Positions 40,900 to 51,019 of a DNA stretch of 64,000 nucleotides are shown here, piece by piece (the first letter of the stretch is position 1; each line of letters opens with the position of its first letter). The position numbers and the translations under genes were made by a program. A model generated the notes under the pieces. The model was not told where the DNA came from and made no database searches. It saw only the letters and a list, made by a program, of their open reading frames with translations. This DNA is from Ascarosepion bandense (lineage: Eukaryota; Mollusca; Cephalopoda; Sepiida; Sepiidae): positions 2,391,501-2,455,500 of the forward strand of contig JBBBDQ010001270.1 in assembly GCA_037127315.1 (NCBI GenBank), in the 5' to 3' direction.

Positions 40900-41432
40900 T
40901 ATAGACTAATGTAAGTGCACACTATCGTATTTGATAGTGTTCCCCATTTCTGGATCTTAAGCTCTTTAAATATGTGCAAGACGTCATCAGTCGCTATCAA
41001 GTTAATCAAAAAAATTATGTCAATACGGAAAACAATACTCTCCCTCAATTATACACATAGAATCTATAAGTTTGGTGAAATAAACAACAACAGAGGAATA
41101 TTTTAAGGTGATTCTTCGTTTTCCTTATTATTTTTATATCTCTAATAGCATTAACCAGCCAACTTAACATGATGGAATATGGCAATTAGATATATCAAAA
41201 GAAAATAAGCTCTTTACTTTACATGAATTACTTAAAGTTGTATGTTATGAATGACAGTGAGCTGAAAGGTTTCCTGAAAGCAGTAAAGTGTTTTAGCTAC
41301 GACATTGGAATGGAATTCAGTTTAGAAAAATGTCCTTAAACCACAATTTTACGAGGGTCACTACAACAAGCATTCTCTATTAGCTTAGACCCTCGGGTAA
41401 CAATAAAATATTTCGATAAAGATGAAACATAT
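40900..41432 (+). pseudogene. R4/R2-like LINE, reverse transcriptase core
   Basis: The frame at 40915-41106 reads FDSVPHFWILSSLNMCKTSS and NNNRGIF, the RT finger/palm motifs. Later frames give LLYMNYLKLYVMNDSELKGF, where Y-M-D-D is expected, so the two catalytic Asp residues read Asn-Tyr. CFSYDIGMEFSLEKCP and DPRVTIKYFDKDETYS follow. It is then cut by a LINE 3' UTR at 41433. Confidence 0.7.
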
Positions 41433-41676
41433 AGTCTCCAGGAGTTTAAATGTAAGGTCAATAGACACCTCCTAACACATTAACTCGCTCCCATTCTTTC
41501 AAACACTCTTCCCATCAGCCCAACCCTCATCCTCGGTATCCTTACCCATCTATCACCTTCCTTCTGACATTTCCTACACCTAACCACTCCTCCTCTTTAT
41601 ACTGCCTCTATGTAGCCCCATGCGCAATAGTGGCAATGGAATGCCTTGCTTGGGGTGAAATGATTAAAAAAAATGA
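41433..41676 (+). mobile_element. Jockey/CR1-type LINE (type 1), 3' UTR
   Basis: Starts CTCCAGGAGTTTAAATGTAA and ends GCTTGGGGTGAAATGATT plus A6. It interrupts the R4/R2-like RT fragment. Confidence 0.8.
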
Positions 41677-41689
41677 GGGGCAAATAAAT

Positions 41690-41839
41690 AGTGCAGCCTA
41701 CACACTAAGAAAACCTTTGTCCCTGTAACGCTAGTGATGTTATGGGATTTAGAAAAAGCATAACATGTAGCCATTACAAAACACAACTACCTGCCTTTGG
41801 TCTTTCTGCACATTTGGTAGGTAGTGTGACCATAGCAGA

Positions 41840-41888
<49 letters not shown>
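41690..41888 (+). mobile_element. R4/R2-like LINE 3' UTR ending in (TAA)n
   Basis: AGCCTACACACTAAGAAAAC matches the last codons of the 43068 gene; then CTGCCTTTGGTCTTTCTGC, GTGACCATAGCAGAAAT and a (TAA)n run at 41841-41888. It lies directly upstream of the next, longer copy. Confidence 0.75.
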
Positions 41889-43234
41889 TAGCGTCAACAT
41901 CTTAAACTGGACTCTAAACGACATCAGGCGAATGGATGCTAAAACAAGAAAGCTTCTTTCTAAGCATAAGATGCATCATCCAAAGGCTGATGTAGACCGT
42001 CTATACATACCTCATAAAGAAGGTGCAAGAGGTCTTATTCAGCTGGAATTGTCATACAAGACAACAACTATTGGCTTACTAACATACATAGAAACAACAA
42101 AGGATTGGATGATACAATTAGTAAGGCAACATGAAGAAAGAAAGAAAAAATATTCAATAATAAAAGAAGGCAGTAAATACAAACAAGATTTACAGTTAGT
42201 AGATTCTGTAGAAAAGCAAAACAGAAGCCAAGAACCAACTATTGCGGCAAAAAATATGAAAATGAAAGCCAAATATAAAGCTCTTGAAAAGATGAAACAG
42301 CGCTGGCAAGACAAACCTCTGCATGGCCAATATCCAGTACGTGCCAATAAATCCAATGTTGACGAAGTTAATACTCATCGATGGTTACGTGCATCTGGAT
42401 TAAAGTCTGAAACTGAAGGATTTATACTTGCAGCACAAGACCAAAGTCTTTTCACGAGAAACTTTCAGGCAAATATTATGCATAATAATATGGATCCAAA
42501 ATGCAGGTTTTGTGATAAACACCAAGAAACAATAGACCACCTAATCTCAGGCTGTTCTGTACTTGCCCCAAACGAATATAAAAATCGCCACGATAGAGTT
42601 GGGCAATATTTACATTGGACAATGTGCAAACATTATGGAAAAGCTGTAAACAAACACTGGTATGAACATCATCCAGCACCGGTTACAGAAATAGAAGATG
42701 TAACCATTCTATGGGATTACACCATCTACACAGACAGAAAAATTGAAGCAAACAGGCCAGACATTATTGTTAAAAACCAGAAGGAGAAAACTTGTCTATT
42801 AATTGATATGGCTTGTCCAGCGGATTGTAACATAGCAATCAAGGAATTTGAAAAACTGTCAAAATATAAAGACCTGGAAATTGAAATAGAAAAAATGTGG
42901 AAATTGAAAACAAGAGTTGTGCCAGTGATAGTAGGTGCACTTGGAATGATAAAAAATGGAACAAAACAACACATTGAAAGAATCCCTGGAAACCCCAGCT
43001 TAAGAGACATACAAAAAATTGTCTTATTAAGTACAGCCCACACACTAAGGAAAACTTTATCTATGTAATGCTGAGGGGATGATAGGGAAGATAGAAAAAC
43101 ATGAAATGGAGACATAACAACACGCCACTACCTGCCTTAGGTCTCCCCGCAGACTTGGTTGGTAGTGAGACCAAAGCAGAAATCGAAATATGATGAAAAA
43201 TGACATAATAATAATAATAATAATAATAATAATC
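41889..43234 (+). mobile_element. R4/R2-like LINE, 5'-truncated copy between (TAA)n tracts
   Basis: Begins inside RT (VNILNWTLNDIRRMDAKTRK) right after one (TAA)n tract and ends with a 3' UTR and a second tract at 43205-43233. Dong, of the R4 clade, is known to prefer TAA repeats, which fits. The single long open frame is described separately. Confidence 0.75.
41932..43068 (+). CDS. Non-LTR retrotransposon ORF, C-terminal half with restriction-like endonuclease
   Basis: 378 codons, the longest intact frame in the window. Residues 1-70 are the RT thumb region (KTRKLLSKHKMHHPKADVDR, GARGLIQLELSYKTTTIGLL). Next comes a basic linker, then a CCHC motif C191-x2-C194-x8-H203-x4-C208 typical of site-specific LINEs (R2, R4, NeSL groups). 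A restriction-like endonuclease signature follows: P276-D277-x14-D292 in RPDIIV...LLIDMACPAD, which in this group nicks target DNA. The C-terminus ends SLRDIQKIVLLSTAHTLRKT. The ATG is internal to the original ORF, so the palm is missing and the protein cannot reverse-transcribe. I favour the R4/Dong clade because of the TAA flanks; an R2-like element is the alternative. Confidence 0.8.
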   Translation: MDAKTRKLLSKHKMHHPKADVDRLYIPHKEGARGLIQLELSYKTTTIGLLTYIETTKDWMIQLVRQHEERKKKYSIIKEGSKYKQDLQLVDSVEKQNRSQEPTIAAKNMKMKAKYKALEKMKQRWQDKPLHGQYPVRANKSNVDEVNTHRWLRASGLKSETEGFILAAQDQSLFTRNFQANIMHNNMDPKCRFCDKHQETIDHLISGCSVLAPNEYKNRHDRVGQYLHWTMCKHYGKAVNKHWYEHHPAPVTEIEDVTILWDYTIYTDRKIEANRPDIIVKNQKEKTCLLIDMACPADCNIAIKEFEKLSKYKDLEIEIEKMWKLKTRVVPVIVGALGMIKNGTKQHIERIPGNPSLRDIQKIVLLSTAHTLRKTLSM

Positions 43235-43284
43235 TGGTAGTTGGCGCCTTAAAGCAATATATAAAATGTTACTCGTAATAAAAA

Positions 43285-43690
43285 CTCACGAGTAGCTTTT
43301 ACTATGTAAAGGGTACAGCTGATATTAAGAACCAAACTGAAATTCGAGGAGGAAAATAATGCCTATTAATAGTGTTGCCATCCTAATGGTTCAATATAGT
43401 TTCAGCATCTTTAACTGGACTCTAAATGACATCAGATGAATGTATTCTAAGACAAGAAAGCTTCTTTCTAAGCATAGCACGTGACTAAAAAAGACTGATG
43501 CAGTCCGTCTATTCATACCCTGTAAAAATAATTAGGAGTACATATTCAAATAAAATTGTCATACAAGCTAACAGAAATCGGCATACTTACATACATGGAA
43601 ACAACAAATGAATAAATGATTCTTGTCAAATAACACGAAAACAGAAAGAAAAAAATATTCAATCATGAAAGAAGGTTGCAATTACAAACA
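43285..43690 (+). pseudogene. R4/R2-like LINE fragment, RT thumb region
   Basis: Repeats 41889-42190 with many changes: TTTAACTGGACTCTAAATGA, AAGAAAGCTTCTTTCTAAGC and CAATCATGAAAGAAGG. Stops are frequent. It is followed at once by another piece of the same family. Confidence 0.7.
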
Positions 43691-44160
43691 AGGTTTAAAA
43701 TAGTAAAATATTTCAGAGATGATATTGAAATGGAATTCGGTTTGGATAAATGCGCTTATGCGTCAATTTCACTGCAACAAACTTCATCTATTAACTTTGA
43801 CTCATGGTTAACCACCAAAGATTTAAAGCAAGTAGAAGCATATACGTATATCGGTGTAAATCAGGGTGAAGGAATTCATCATAAAAAATGAAAGAAATAG
43901 TTCGAAATGAGTACTATAGAAGGGTGCAACTGATATTAAAACTGGATTAAATTCTCAGAACCAGAATTATGGCTATTAACTTCCTTGTATTTCAATATGG
44001 TTTCGACGTCTTGAACTGGAGTCTAAATGACATCAAATGAATGAATTATAAAACAAGAAAGCTTCTTCCGAAGCATAACAGGCATCATCCAAAGCCTGAT
44101 ACAGTCCGTCTATCCATACCCCGTAAAAATGGTAGGAGAGGTCTTATTCAATTAGAATGT
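43691..44160 (+). pseudogene. R4/R2-like LINE fragment, RT palm to thumb
   Basis: The frame at 43676-43891 reads VKYFRDDIEMEFGLDKCAYA and LKQVEAYTYIGVNQGEGIHH, standard RT text upstream of the thumb, and then in broken frames TGV*MTS and HHPKPDTVRL-like text. It ends at a SINE-A fragment. Confidence 0.7.
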
Positions 44161-44233
44161 ACATGTGCGTAAGTAAATGCAAGCAATTCAACCGGGATTT
44201 GAATTCCTTGCTTTCACTTAAAGGAGTACAAGG

Positions 44234-44278
<45 letters not shown>

Positions 44279-44589
44279 AAAATGAATGGAACGAAATCGG
44301 CCGGAAATCGAAATTTCTCTTGCACTTTTCTTGACCAGGATAAAGAAAATAATTTAAAACTCCACTTTATTGGTTTAAGTTTTGGTATCAAACGATCTGA
44401 CCTAAGCGGCCAGTGGAATCATGACAGTGATTTATTGCCTTTTGCAAGATTTTAAATTATTTCTAAAAAAAAAAAAGAAGAATAACAAATTGCGAAAATC
44501 CAGAATACAATAGCGGTAGCAGAGAAGTAAAGCATTCTGATACTGATCTAGTCATTCCTCTCCCTGATTATTTTATTTATTTAATTATT
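44160..44589. repeat. Duplicated block, copy 1 (SINE-A piece, (TA)n and unique spacer)
   Basis: A SINE-A fragment (44163-44215), (TA)n at 44236-44275 and a spacer (ATGGAACGAAATCGGCCGGA, AATTTAAAACTCCACTTTAT, TTATTGCCTTTTGCAAGATT) recur in the same order at 51960-52334. In both places a type 2 LINE follows in the same orientation. Confidence 0.75.
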
Positions 44590-45645
44590 TTTTTAAAAAT
44601 CTTTTCACCCCAAGCAAGGTGGTACCGCCACTGATGCGCAGGGGGTTAGATAATAGAGTAAAAGTTTAGGCAGAAAAAGAGTGAAAAGAAAGAAGAACGA
44701 GTTACAGGGTGTGTCAGAGAAAGATCAAGAGAAGGATGTGAACACAGGGGTGAAGACAGTTGCGAAGGCAGAGAGAAAAGAAAAGAGCAAGATACACAGG
44801 GGTGATGTAGAAAATGACTGGAATCAAGTGGATAAAAGATGAGAATTTATATTGAATTTAAATTCCTGGAGGTTGCAGCCGACAGGAAAGCAAGTATATG
44901 GAAGTCAGTTTCACAGGCGGGAAGTGCGAGGAAAGAAGCTGATGGAGCAGAATCGTCGCCTGCATTTTGGTTGAGTTAACTGTAAAAAAGTGGGACCTTG
45001 TTGCCAGTCGGGTTCCACAAATAAATTCTTGTGGAGGGGGCCCCAGTAACGTCAGTTCGTCAGAGCAGAAGCCATGGATATATTTGTAGAGTAGATAGAA
45101 AGAAACCACATCCCGCCGGTGAGAAAATGGCTGGAGTCGAGCGGCCAAGTCGGGACCAATCACATTATAGATTCTTCTTTGGAGCCTATCGAGAACACTG
45201 GGATAAACAGCAGGGGCGCCTGACCAGATATGACAACAGTATTCTATGCACGATCTGATGGTTGATTTGCGTATATGCAATATGGATTCATGCGAAAAAA
45301 ACTTCTTGGCCAAACACAGTGACTCAACCATCCTAGCAGTGGGTTTAGCTATTGATTCAATGAAATGATTCCACTTGAGGTCGGAAGAGAGGGTAAGGCC
45401 GAGGAGGCGCAGTATATTGCTTTCAGTTAGATTCGCTTGGTCCATGATTATGGGGGAGGATAGAAGAGATTGCTTGTGATGGTTGACACATAGCCGTTTC
45501 ATTTTAGAAATATTGAAATTTACGAGCCACTTCTTACCCCAGTCCACCACTTAGTGGAGGTTGTGTTAGTCCGCCTCGCCAAATTTTTTATTGATGCTGG
45601 AGTAAATGGTGGTGTCATCTGCATAGATGCCTACTTGGGATTTAG
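44590..45645 (-). mobile_element. Jockey/CR1-type LINE (type 2), RT C-terminal half and 3' UTR
   Basis: The frame at 45550-44858 (230 codons) reads LVDWGKKWLVNFNISKMKRL, LRLLGLTLSSDLKWNHFIES, RKSTIRSCIEYCCHIWSGAP, LDRLQRRIYNVIGPDLAARL and FSHRRDVVSFYLLYKYIHGF. Just beyond it, up to about 45630, the complement of GCATAGATGCC...GTGTCATCTGCATAGATG encodes YADDT, the RT active site. The frame then shifts. The 3' end is at about 44590 with a T-rich run. Confidence 0.85.
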
Positions 45646-45832
45646 CTATGGGTTAAATAGCAGGACTGATTAGGTTTTTTAGCCTTGGTTGGCTCTCAGT
45701 CTACCGCAGGAAGTATTGGCAACCTACTGCTGGAAAAAATCTTCTTCCCTGTCAGTCATGTCACTTTAAAAACATGATCGCCCAAGTGCTTATCACGTAT
45801 GGCACTTAACTGACTGATTGATTGACTGTATA
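45646..45832 (+). mobile_element. SINE-A, body and tail
   Basis: AGCTATGGGTTAAATAGCAG, AGTCTACCGCAGGAAGTATT, CATGATCGCCCAAGTGCTTA and GGCACTTAACTGACTGATTG. The tRNA head is missing. Confidence 0.8.
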
Positions 45833-46317
45833 TTTAAAGCGTTAAGAGAAAAAACGTTTAAGCTTTAAAAATAAAACTTTGTATCTTTCGGATTTCAGTA
45901 ATTGTCGAATCTGTGGGTTAATTTGTTTTGCAATGTGCAGCCCGTAAACTTGTCTCTGATTTGGAATTGTCAATTTGTACTGTCATGAATTTTGCACGCC
46001 GATATAAAATTCTTTCCTTGCAAAATGGTGATTGTTCAGGAATTTAACGCATGTGACAGCGTATCGTGGAGATAACCTACAGAATGTTCCGGAAAAACGC
46101 TGTTCGTTTTAAATGTGGCAAAGGCTGCTATACAATTACCGAAAGGACAATGGAAATGACACGTGGATTAGACCTCAGAAATGGCTTACAGCAGTATATC
46201 GAAATTAGAGGACGCCATCATTTATGAAAAAGTAAATAAAAACCAACTGTATACGTTTACTTCTATGGATGTTAAAATATCTTTGTAATTTATGTCTTGA
46301 CGTTTTATTAATCAATC
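45833..46317. other. Unassigned stretch
   Basis: One broken frame reads RKLVSDLELSICTVMNFARR, vaguely like a transposase helix-turn-helix, but nothing around it supports this. Confidence 0.35.
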
Positions 46318-46425
46318 TATAGACTGGTTGCCATCCAAGACTATAGAACCCAATTTGTTCTCTTATTTAACCCTATAAATGAAGGTTAAGAGACGGATAA
46401 AAACCTCTCCAAAGGGTATTTGTCT
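46318..46425 (-). mobile_element. SINE-A fragment fused to a LINE
   Basis: CTATAGACTGGTTGCCATCC, TTATTTAACCCTATAAATG and CCAAAGGGTATTTGTCTG, then an abrupt switch to the LINE at 46426. Confidence 0.75.
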
Positions 46426-46952
46426 GCAGCCACTTTCCCATCGTCGAAATGTGGCCTCCCTCTGTCTCTTCTATAAATACTTTCATGGCTTCTGCTCGGA
46501 TGAGCTTAAGTCACTGATGCCTCCTCAACAGGTGTTTACCCGTTCAACCAGACTGGCAACTGGGTCCCACCCATTCACAGTCAGGTTAGCCAAACGCAGA
46601 CGACAATTCTACTCCTGCAGCTTCCTCTCTCGCACTTCCCGCCTGTGGAACTCACTCCCGTATTCTTGCTTTCCTGACGGCTACGACCTCCAGAAATTTA
46701 AAAGCAAAGTTAATACTCACCTACTAACCACTGGCCTCTAGCTCTCTCCCCTCCCCTGTATAACCTTCCCTTTCTCTCCGCCCATGTACCTGTCATTGCA
46801 CCTGCTTTCTCAGCTTTCTATTGTTCCTTTCTAACTAGCTTGTACTCCTCACTCTTTTCTAATTAATCTTTTTACATTTATGTAACCCCCTGCACATCAG
46901 TGGCGTTTCTGCCTTGCTCGGGGTGAAATGATTAAAAAAAAAAAAAAAAAAT
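46426..46952 (+). mobile_element. Jockey/CR1-type LINE, 3' part
   Basis: The frame up to 46741 reads LSHRRNVASLCLFYKYFHGF, TRSTRLATGSHPFTVRLAKR, CSFLSRTSRLWNSLPYSCFP and LQKFKSKVNTHLLTTGL with its natural stop. The 3' UTR ends GCTCGGGGTGAAATGATT plus a long A-run. Its UTR resembles type 3 more than type 1. Confidence 0.85.
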
Positions 46953-46989
46953 ACATTTTTTAATATCAACTTGCCTGAATATTCGAGAA

Positions 46990-47105
46990 ATCTTGTTAGA
47001 AAAATATTCGTCTCTCGTTAGGAATTGAACCCGCAACACTTATGTACCGAGAAGATGGAGTTATTAGATCTGACGTGTCTTACTACTCGACCACAGATGA
47101 TTTCA
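46990..47105 (-). mobile_element. tRNA-like SINE head (Leu/Ser type)
   Basis: On the minus strand: TGGTCGAGTAGTAAGACACG (A-box-like) and TTGCGGGTTCAATTCC (B box), with a region between them long enough for a variable arm. It differs from SINE-L in detail, and no body is recognised. Confidence 0.5.
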
Positions 47106-47389
47106 TGGTAAGCAAAAATGGAAAACATTATACAGTAAACGTTGTTTGGCTTAATTCACACTTTGTTTACCATGAAATTTAATGTTGTCAGATCTATTTT
47201 ATCTTAGAAATATAGATGTATATATGTATCCTCATTGGATTTCAAATGTTTAAAAGTTCCGTGAGAGTTGAAGCAAACCTCTCCAGTTTCTTTAGACATT
47301 TTTCGATATTCTTTGTTTATAATCATTGGATTGTCACGCTTATCGCAAAAAGAACTATTCAATGAATCAGTTTTTTAATTCTATGTTTT

Positions 47390-47960
47390 TTTAAATTGCA
47401 GTCTTATTTGTTCAGTTATTTCACGTCAGGCATTCAGATACGTTTGTTTATTGATTGAACGTCTTGCTGCAAATAGGCCATGGTCATTGTCGTTTTGTTG
47501 CTAATCATTTTCTTTCGTGAGATATTTCTATTTCACTGTTATATTAAACACATACGTCTTTTGACATGAACAGATATTGAGCAAAATGGGATTTTCATGA
47601 TACCAATAGTAATTAATTAATCATACACACCGTTAAACGTTTAAGAAATATGAATGGATCAGATTAATTAAACGGTTTCTTGGCCTCTATTTTAGCTGTA
47701 AATCTTTTACTTCGGCTTTATTGAATCTTAACTCATCGTTTCATGATTTTTATTTCATTGCATCATATAAAATCCTATTAAAAATTGTAGTGATTTTTAT
47801 GGTACGAGTCAAGTAATAATAATAATAATACATAGATGCAGCGAGAAGTCTGCTGAAGTCGAAATTATAGTCATTGTGAACGCCATAGTTTTGACGATGG
47901 TCGCATATTTTATGCTACGACAGAGCTAGCTAAAAATAAAATATTTATTTGCATTAAATG
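47390..47960 (+). repeat. Tandem unit of about 600 bp, copy 1 of 3
   Basis: Shared words with the two following copies: TGCAGTCTTATTTGTTCAG, GGCATTCAGATAC, ATTTCACTGTTATA, AAAAATTGTAGTGATTTTTA, a (TAA)n run and GAAATTATAGTCATTGTGAA. No coding potential. Confidence 0.7.
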
Positions 47961-47989
47961 AAAGTTAGTTCCAAACCATTTAATTACGT

Positions 47990-48249
47990 ACATTTTTTAG
48001 ATTTCAGTCATACTTGTTCCAGTCTTTCATGTGAGGCACTCAGATACTTTTATCTATTAAAGGATCGTCTTGTTTGAACTTGTTCCCTAAAAGGATTTGT
48101 CATCGCCATTTTTGTCGTTCTGTTGCTAATCGTTTTTCTTTCGAGACACATTTTTACATTGTTATTTTAACTCATGAATCTTTTAACATGAAAGATATTG
48201 AGCAAAAAAAAAAAAAATATTTGTATATACTTTAGTATTCAATCAATCA
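47990..48249 (+). repeat. Tandem unit, copy 2, left part
   Basis: Same start as copy 1 (TTTCAGTCATACTTGTTCCA, GAGGCACTCAGATAC, AGATATTGAGC plus A-run), interrupted at about 48250 by a LINE. Confidence 0.7.
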
Positions 48250-49570
48250 TATACCAGGCACTCGACAGGAATGGCGAAGCCCGAACCGTTGCATTGGATA
48301 TATCTAAGGCGTTCGACAGAGTTTAGCATGCTGGCCTTCTATGTAAACTGCGGAGCTATGGTATAACTGGACATTTGTTTCAACTAATCCAGTCATTCCA
48401 CTCTAACCGCACAATGAAGGTGGTATTAAACGGACATGCCTCTCCCAGAACTACCATACAAACGCAGGTGTCCCCCAAGGCTCTATCGTAGGTCCTACAC
48501 TCTTCCTGATATACATTAATGATCTCCCTGATTCCATAAGAGCCCAAGTAGGTTTGTACGCCGATGACACCACAGTTTACTCTCGCCTCCTACAAAAATG
48601 TGGTGTAGGCGTCAAAGCTAACCTCGCAGCCGAGATTGAAAAAGACCTCCAATCCATATTGGACTGGGGTAAGAAATGGCTAGTAAATTTTAATGCTTCT
48701 AAAACGAAGCTGCTCTCAATTAACCATCATCGACAATCTCACCTACCTCCCATTAGCATGGACCAGGCTTGCCTCCCAGAGAGTAAAACACTACGCCTCC
48801 TTGGTCTCACGCTTTCAGCGGACCTCAAATGGAATGACTATATCGAATCCATTGCTAAATCCGCTGCTATGAAAGTCGGTTCTCTGTGTAGGGCCCGGAA
48901 GTTTTTTCCGTCTAAATCTATCCTCCACATATATAAATCTACCATCCGCCCGTGCATTGAATACTGCTGCCGCATCTGGTCGGGTGCCCCTGCTATTCTC
49001 CTCGGGCTTCTCGATAAGGTTCAGAGGAGGGTCTGTAATGTGATAGATATCGACTTGGCAGGCCGCCTGCAGTCTCTCCCACCGGCGCGATGTGGCTTCC
49101 TTGTGTCTCTTCTATAAATACTTTCACGGCTTCTGCTCCGATGAACTTAGATCACTGGTGCCCACTAAATACGAATTTGCACGAGATACGAGATTAGCAA
49201 CTAGATCCCACCCTTTTATAGTGAAACCGATAAAATGCAACCGCAACTTCTACTCCAACAGTTTCTTTCCTCGCACTTCCCGACTGTGGAATTCCCTTCC
49301 ACACGATTGCTTCCCCAACGGCTACAATCTCCAGGAGTTTAAATGTAAGGTCAATAGACACCTCCTAACACACTAACCTGCTCCCATTCTATCAAACACT
49401 CTTCCCATCTGCCCAACCCTCATCCTCGGTATCCTTACTCATCTGTCACCTTCCTCCTGACATTCCCTATGTCTAACCACTCCTTCTCTTTACCTTCCCC
49501 TATGTAGCTCCATGCGCAATAGTGACAGTGGAATGCCTTGCTTGGGATGAGATGATTAAAAAAAAAAGTT
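48250..49570 (+). mobile_element. Jockey/CR1-type LINE (type 1), most complete copy
   Basis: About 1.3 kb. RT palm in broken frames: ALDISKAFDRV, VPQGSIVGPTLFLIYINDLP and LYADDTTVYS with the catalytic YADD. The frame at 48554-49117 continues EKDLQSILDWGKKWLVNFNA, LLGLTLSADLKWNDYIESIA, STIRPCIEYCCRIWSGAPAI and LDKVQRRVCNVIDIDLAGRL. A shift at about 49090 leads to 49092-49376: MASLCLFYKYFHGFCSDELR, TRLATRSHPFIVKPIKCNRN, RTSRLWNSLPHDCFPNGYNL, ending VNRHLLTH. The 3' UTR ends TTGCTTGGGATGAGATGATT plus A10. Endonuclease and ORF1 are missing. Confidence 0.9.
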
Positions 49571-49796
49571 CCGCTTTATTTCATCTCAATTCATTGTCTC
49601 ATGACTTCTGTTTCACTACATCTCACTATATAAATTCACTAAAAATTGCAATAATTTTCTATGGCACGAGTACACTAGTAATAATAGTAAAGAGAAAAGT
49701 GAAGATTTGCTGCCACATGATCCCCAAAACAGGTCGCCTGATTTTACTTGTACAATAATTCTTACAATGAAATATGAAAAATGAGGTCCCGAGCAA
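49571..49796 (+). repeat. Tandem unit, copy 2, right part
   Basis: Resumes as CGCTTTATTTCATCTCAATT and ACTAAAAATTGCAATAATTT, corresponding to about 47715-47830 in copy 1. About 90 bp of the unit are missing at the insertion point. Confidence 0.6.
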
Positions 49797-50278
49797 AATG
49801 AACCCTTTCATTAATCATTTTCTTTATTTCTACGTTTCGTAGATGGCAGTCTTATTTGTTCAAGCCTTTCAAGTGAGGCACTCAGATACCTTTGTTTATG
49901 AAGTTATCATTTTGTATCAGTTTGATCTTCAAATGGGCTTCGTTGCTGCTGTTTTTTCGTTAGGTTGCTCATCTTTTTCCTTCGAGAAATATTTCCATTT
50001 CACTGTTATACTAAACGTTTAAAATGTTTAAAATGAAAAGATATTGAGCAAAAAAAAAAAAAGAAGATTTATCAAATACCAAGAATAATCAATGAATAAT
50101 AGATACAATTGACCGTCTAAGAAATATAAGTTTAACGGTCCACTGAACCCTATTTTGATTGCGAATTTTTTAGTTTAGCTTTATTGAATCACAATACATT
50201 GTTTCAAGACTTCTGTTCCATTGCATCTAGTTATAAAAAACTTATTAAAAATTGTAGTCACTTTTTACGGTACGGATG

Positions 50279-50310
<32 letters not shown>

Positions 50311-50410
50311 CATCGACCCAGTTGGATATCTGCTTAAGTTGAAATTATATCATTGTGAAAGCAATGCTCTTACTGATAGCGGCATATATGCGACAACAGG
50401 GCTACATACT
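49797..50410 (+). repeat. Tandem unit, copy 3
   Basis: TGGCAGTCTTATTTGTTCAA, GAGGCACTCAGATACC, AAAAGATATTGAGC plus A-run, TTAAAAATTGTAGTCACTTT, (TAA)n at 50280-50310 and TTGAAATTATATCATTGTGA. Confidence 0.7.
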
Positions 50411-50522
50411 CTTTTGATTTCAGAGTTACTCTTAAACTGGTCAGTCGTCAACACTAAAGAGCCAGTCTGCTTTACTATTTAACTCTCGCCCAGCGGCAGA
50501 AAAGAAGCGTTCTTACATTTCA

Positions 50523-50820
50523 CGAGGGTCAGTCAAGTGCCATACGTGATACACGCTGAGGCTAGAATATTTCTTTTGATCCATGAAAGACTGGCCAGAA
50601 TGTTTTCCTGTGGTAGGTTGCTATTACTTTCTGTGGTTTACTGGTTGCCAAACCAAGGCTATAAAACCTAATCTGCCCTGCTATTTATCCCATAGCTGGA
50701 GGGACAGGTGATAGATTAATACATTTCCCACTGGTATTTACGGGTAAGTGAATGCAACGAATTCGAACTCGGCTCTACGATTTCTCGTTCCAGGCCGATG
50801 TCCACTACACTACAACGTCC
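50523..50820 (-). mobile_element. SINE-A, near full-length
   Basis: Tail GTCAAGTGCCATACGTGATA, body TACTGGTTGCCAAACCAAGG and CCATAGCTGGAGG, head with TAGTGTAGTGGACATCGGCC and GAGCCGAGTTCGAATTCG on the minus strand. Diverged in the middle (ATTTCTTTTGATCCATGAAA). Confidence 0.85.
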
Positions 50821-50916
50821 ATCAGGAAATGATAGAAAATACTTCATAAAAATAAAAAATAAGAAACAGAAAGTCTTGTTCAATGTTGTTTAAAAAAACC
50901 CTTAAATGATAGTCAA

Positions 50917-51019
50917 GTACTGTACGTGATACACACTTAGGCGATCAGATCTTGAAAGCGACATGACTGACTGATTTTCCCACAGTAGGTTGCCATTACC
51001 TGCTGCGGTTGACCAAGGC
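50917..51019 (-). mobile_element. SINE-A, tail side, split by an RTE copy
   Basis: GTCAAGTACTGTACGTGATA to TGCTGCGGTTGACCAAGGCT; the rest of the same SINE resumes at 51890. Confidence 0.8.

Noticed and set aside
45900..46210. Tc1-like transposase
   Set aside because: Only one helix-turn-helix-like phrase in a broken frame; no catalytic motif nearby.
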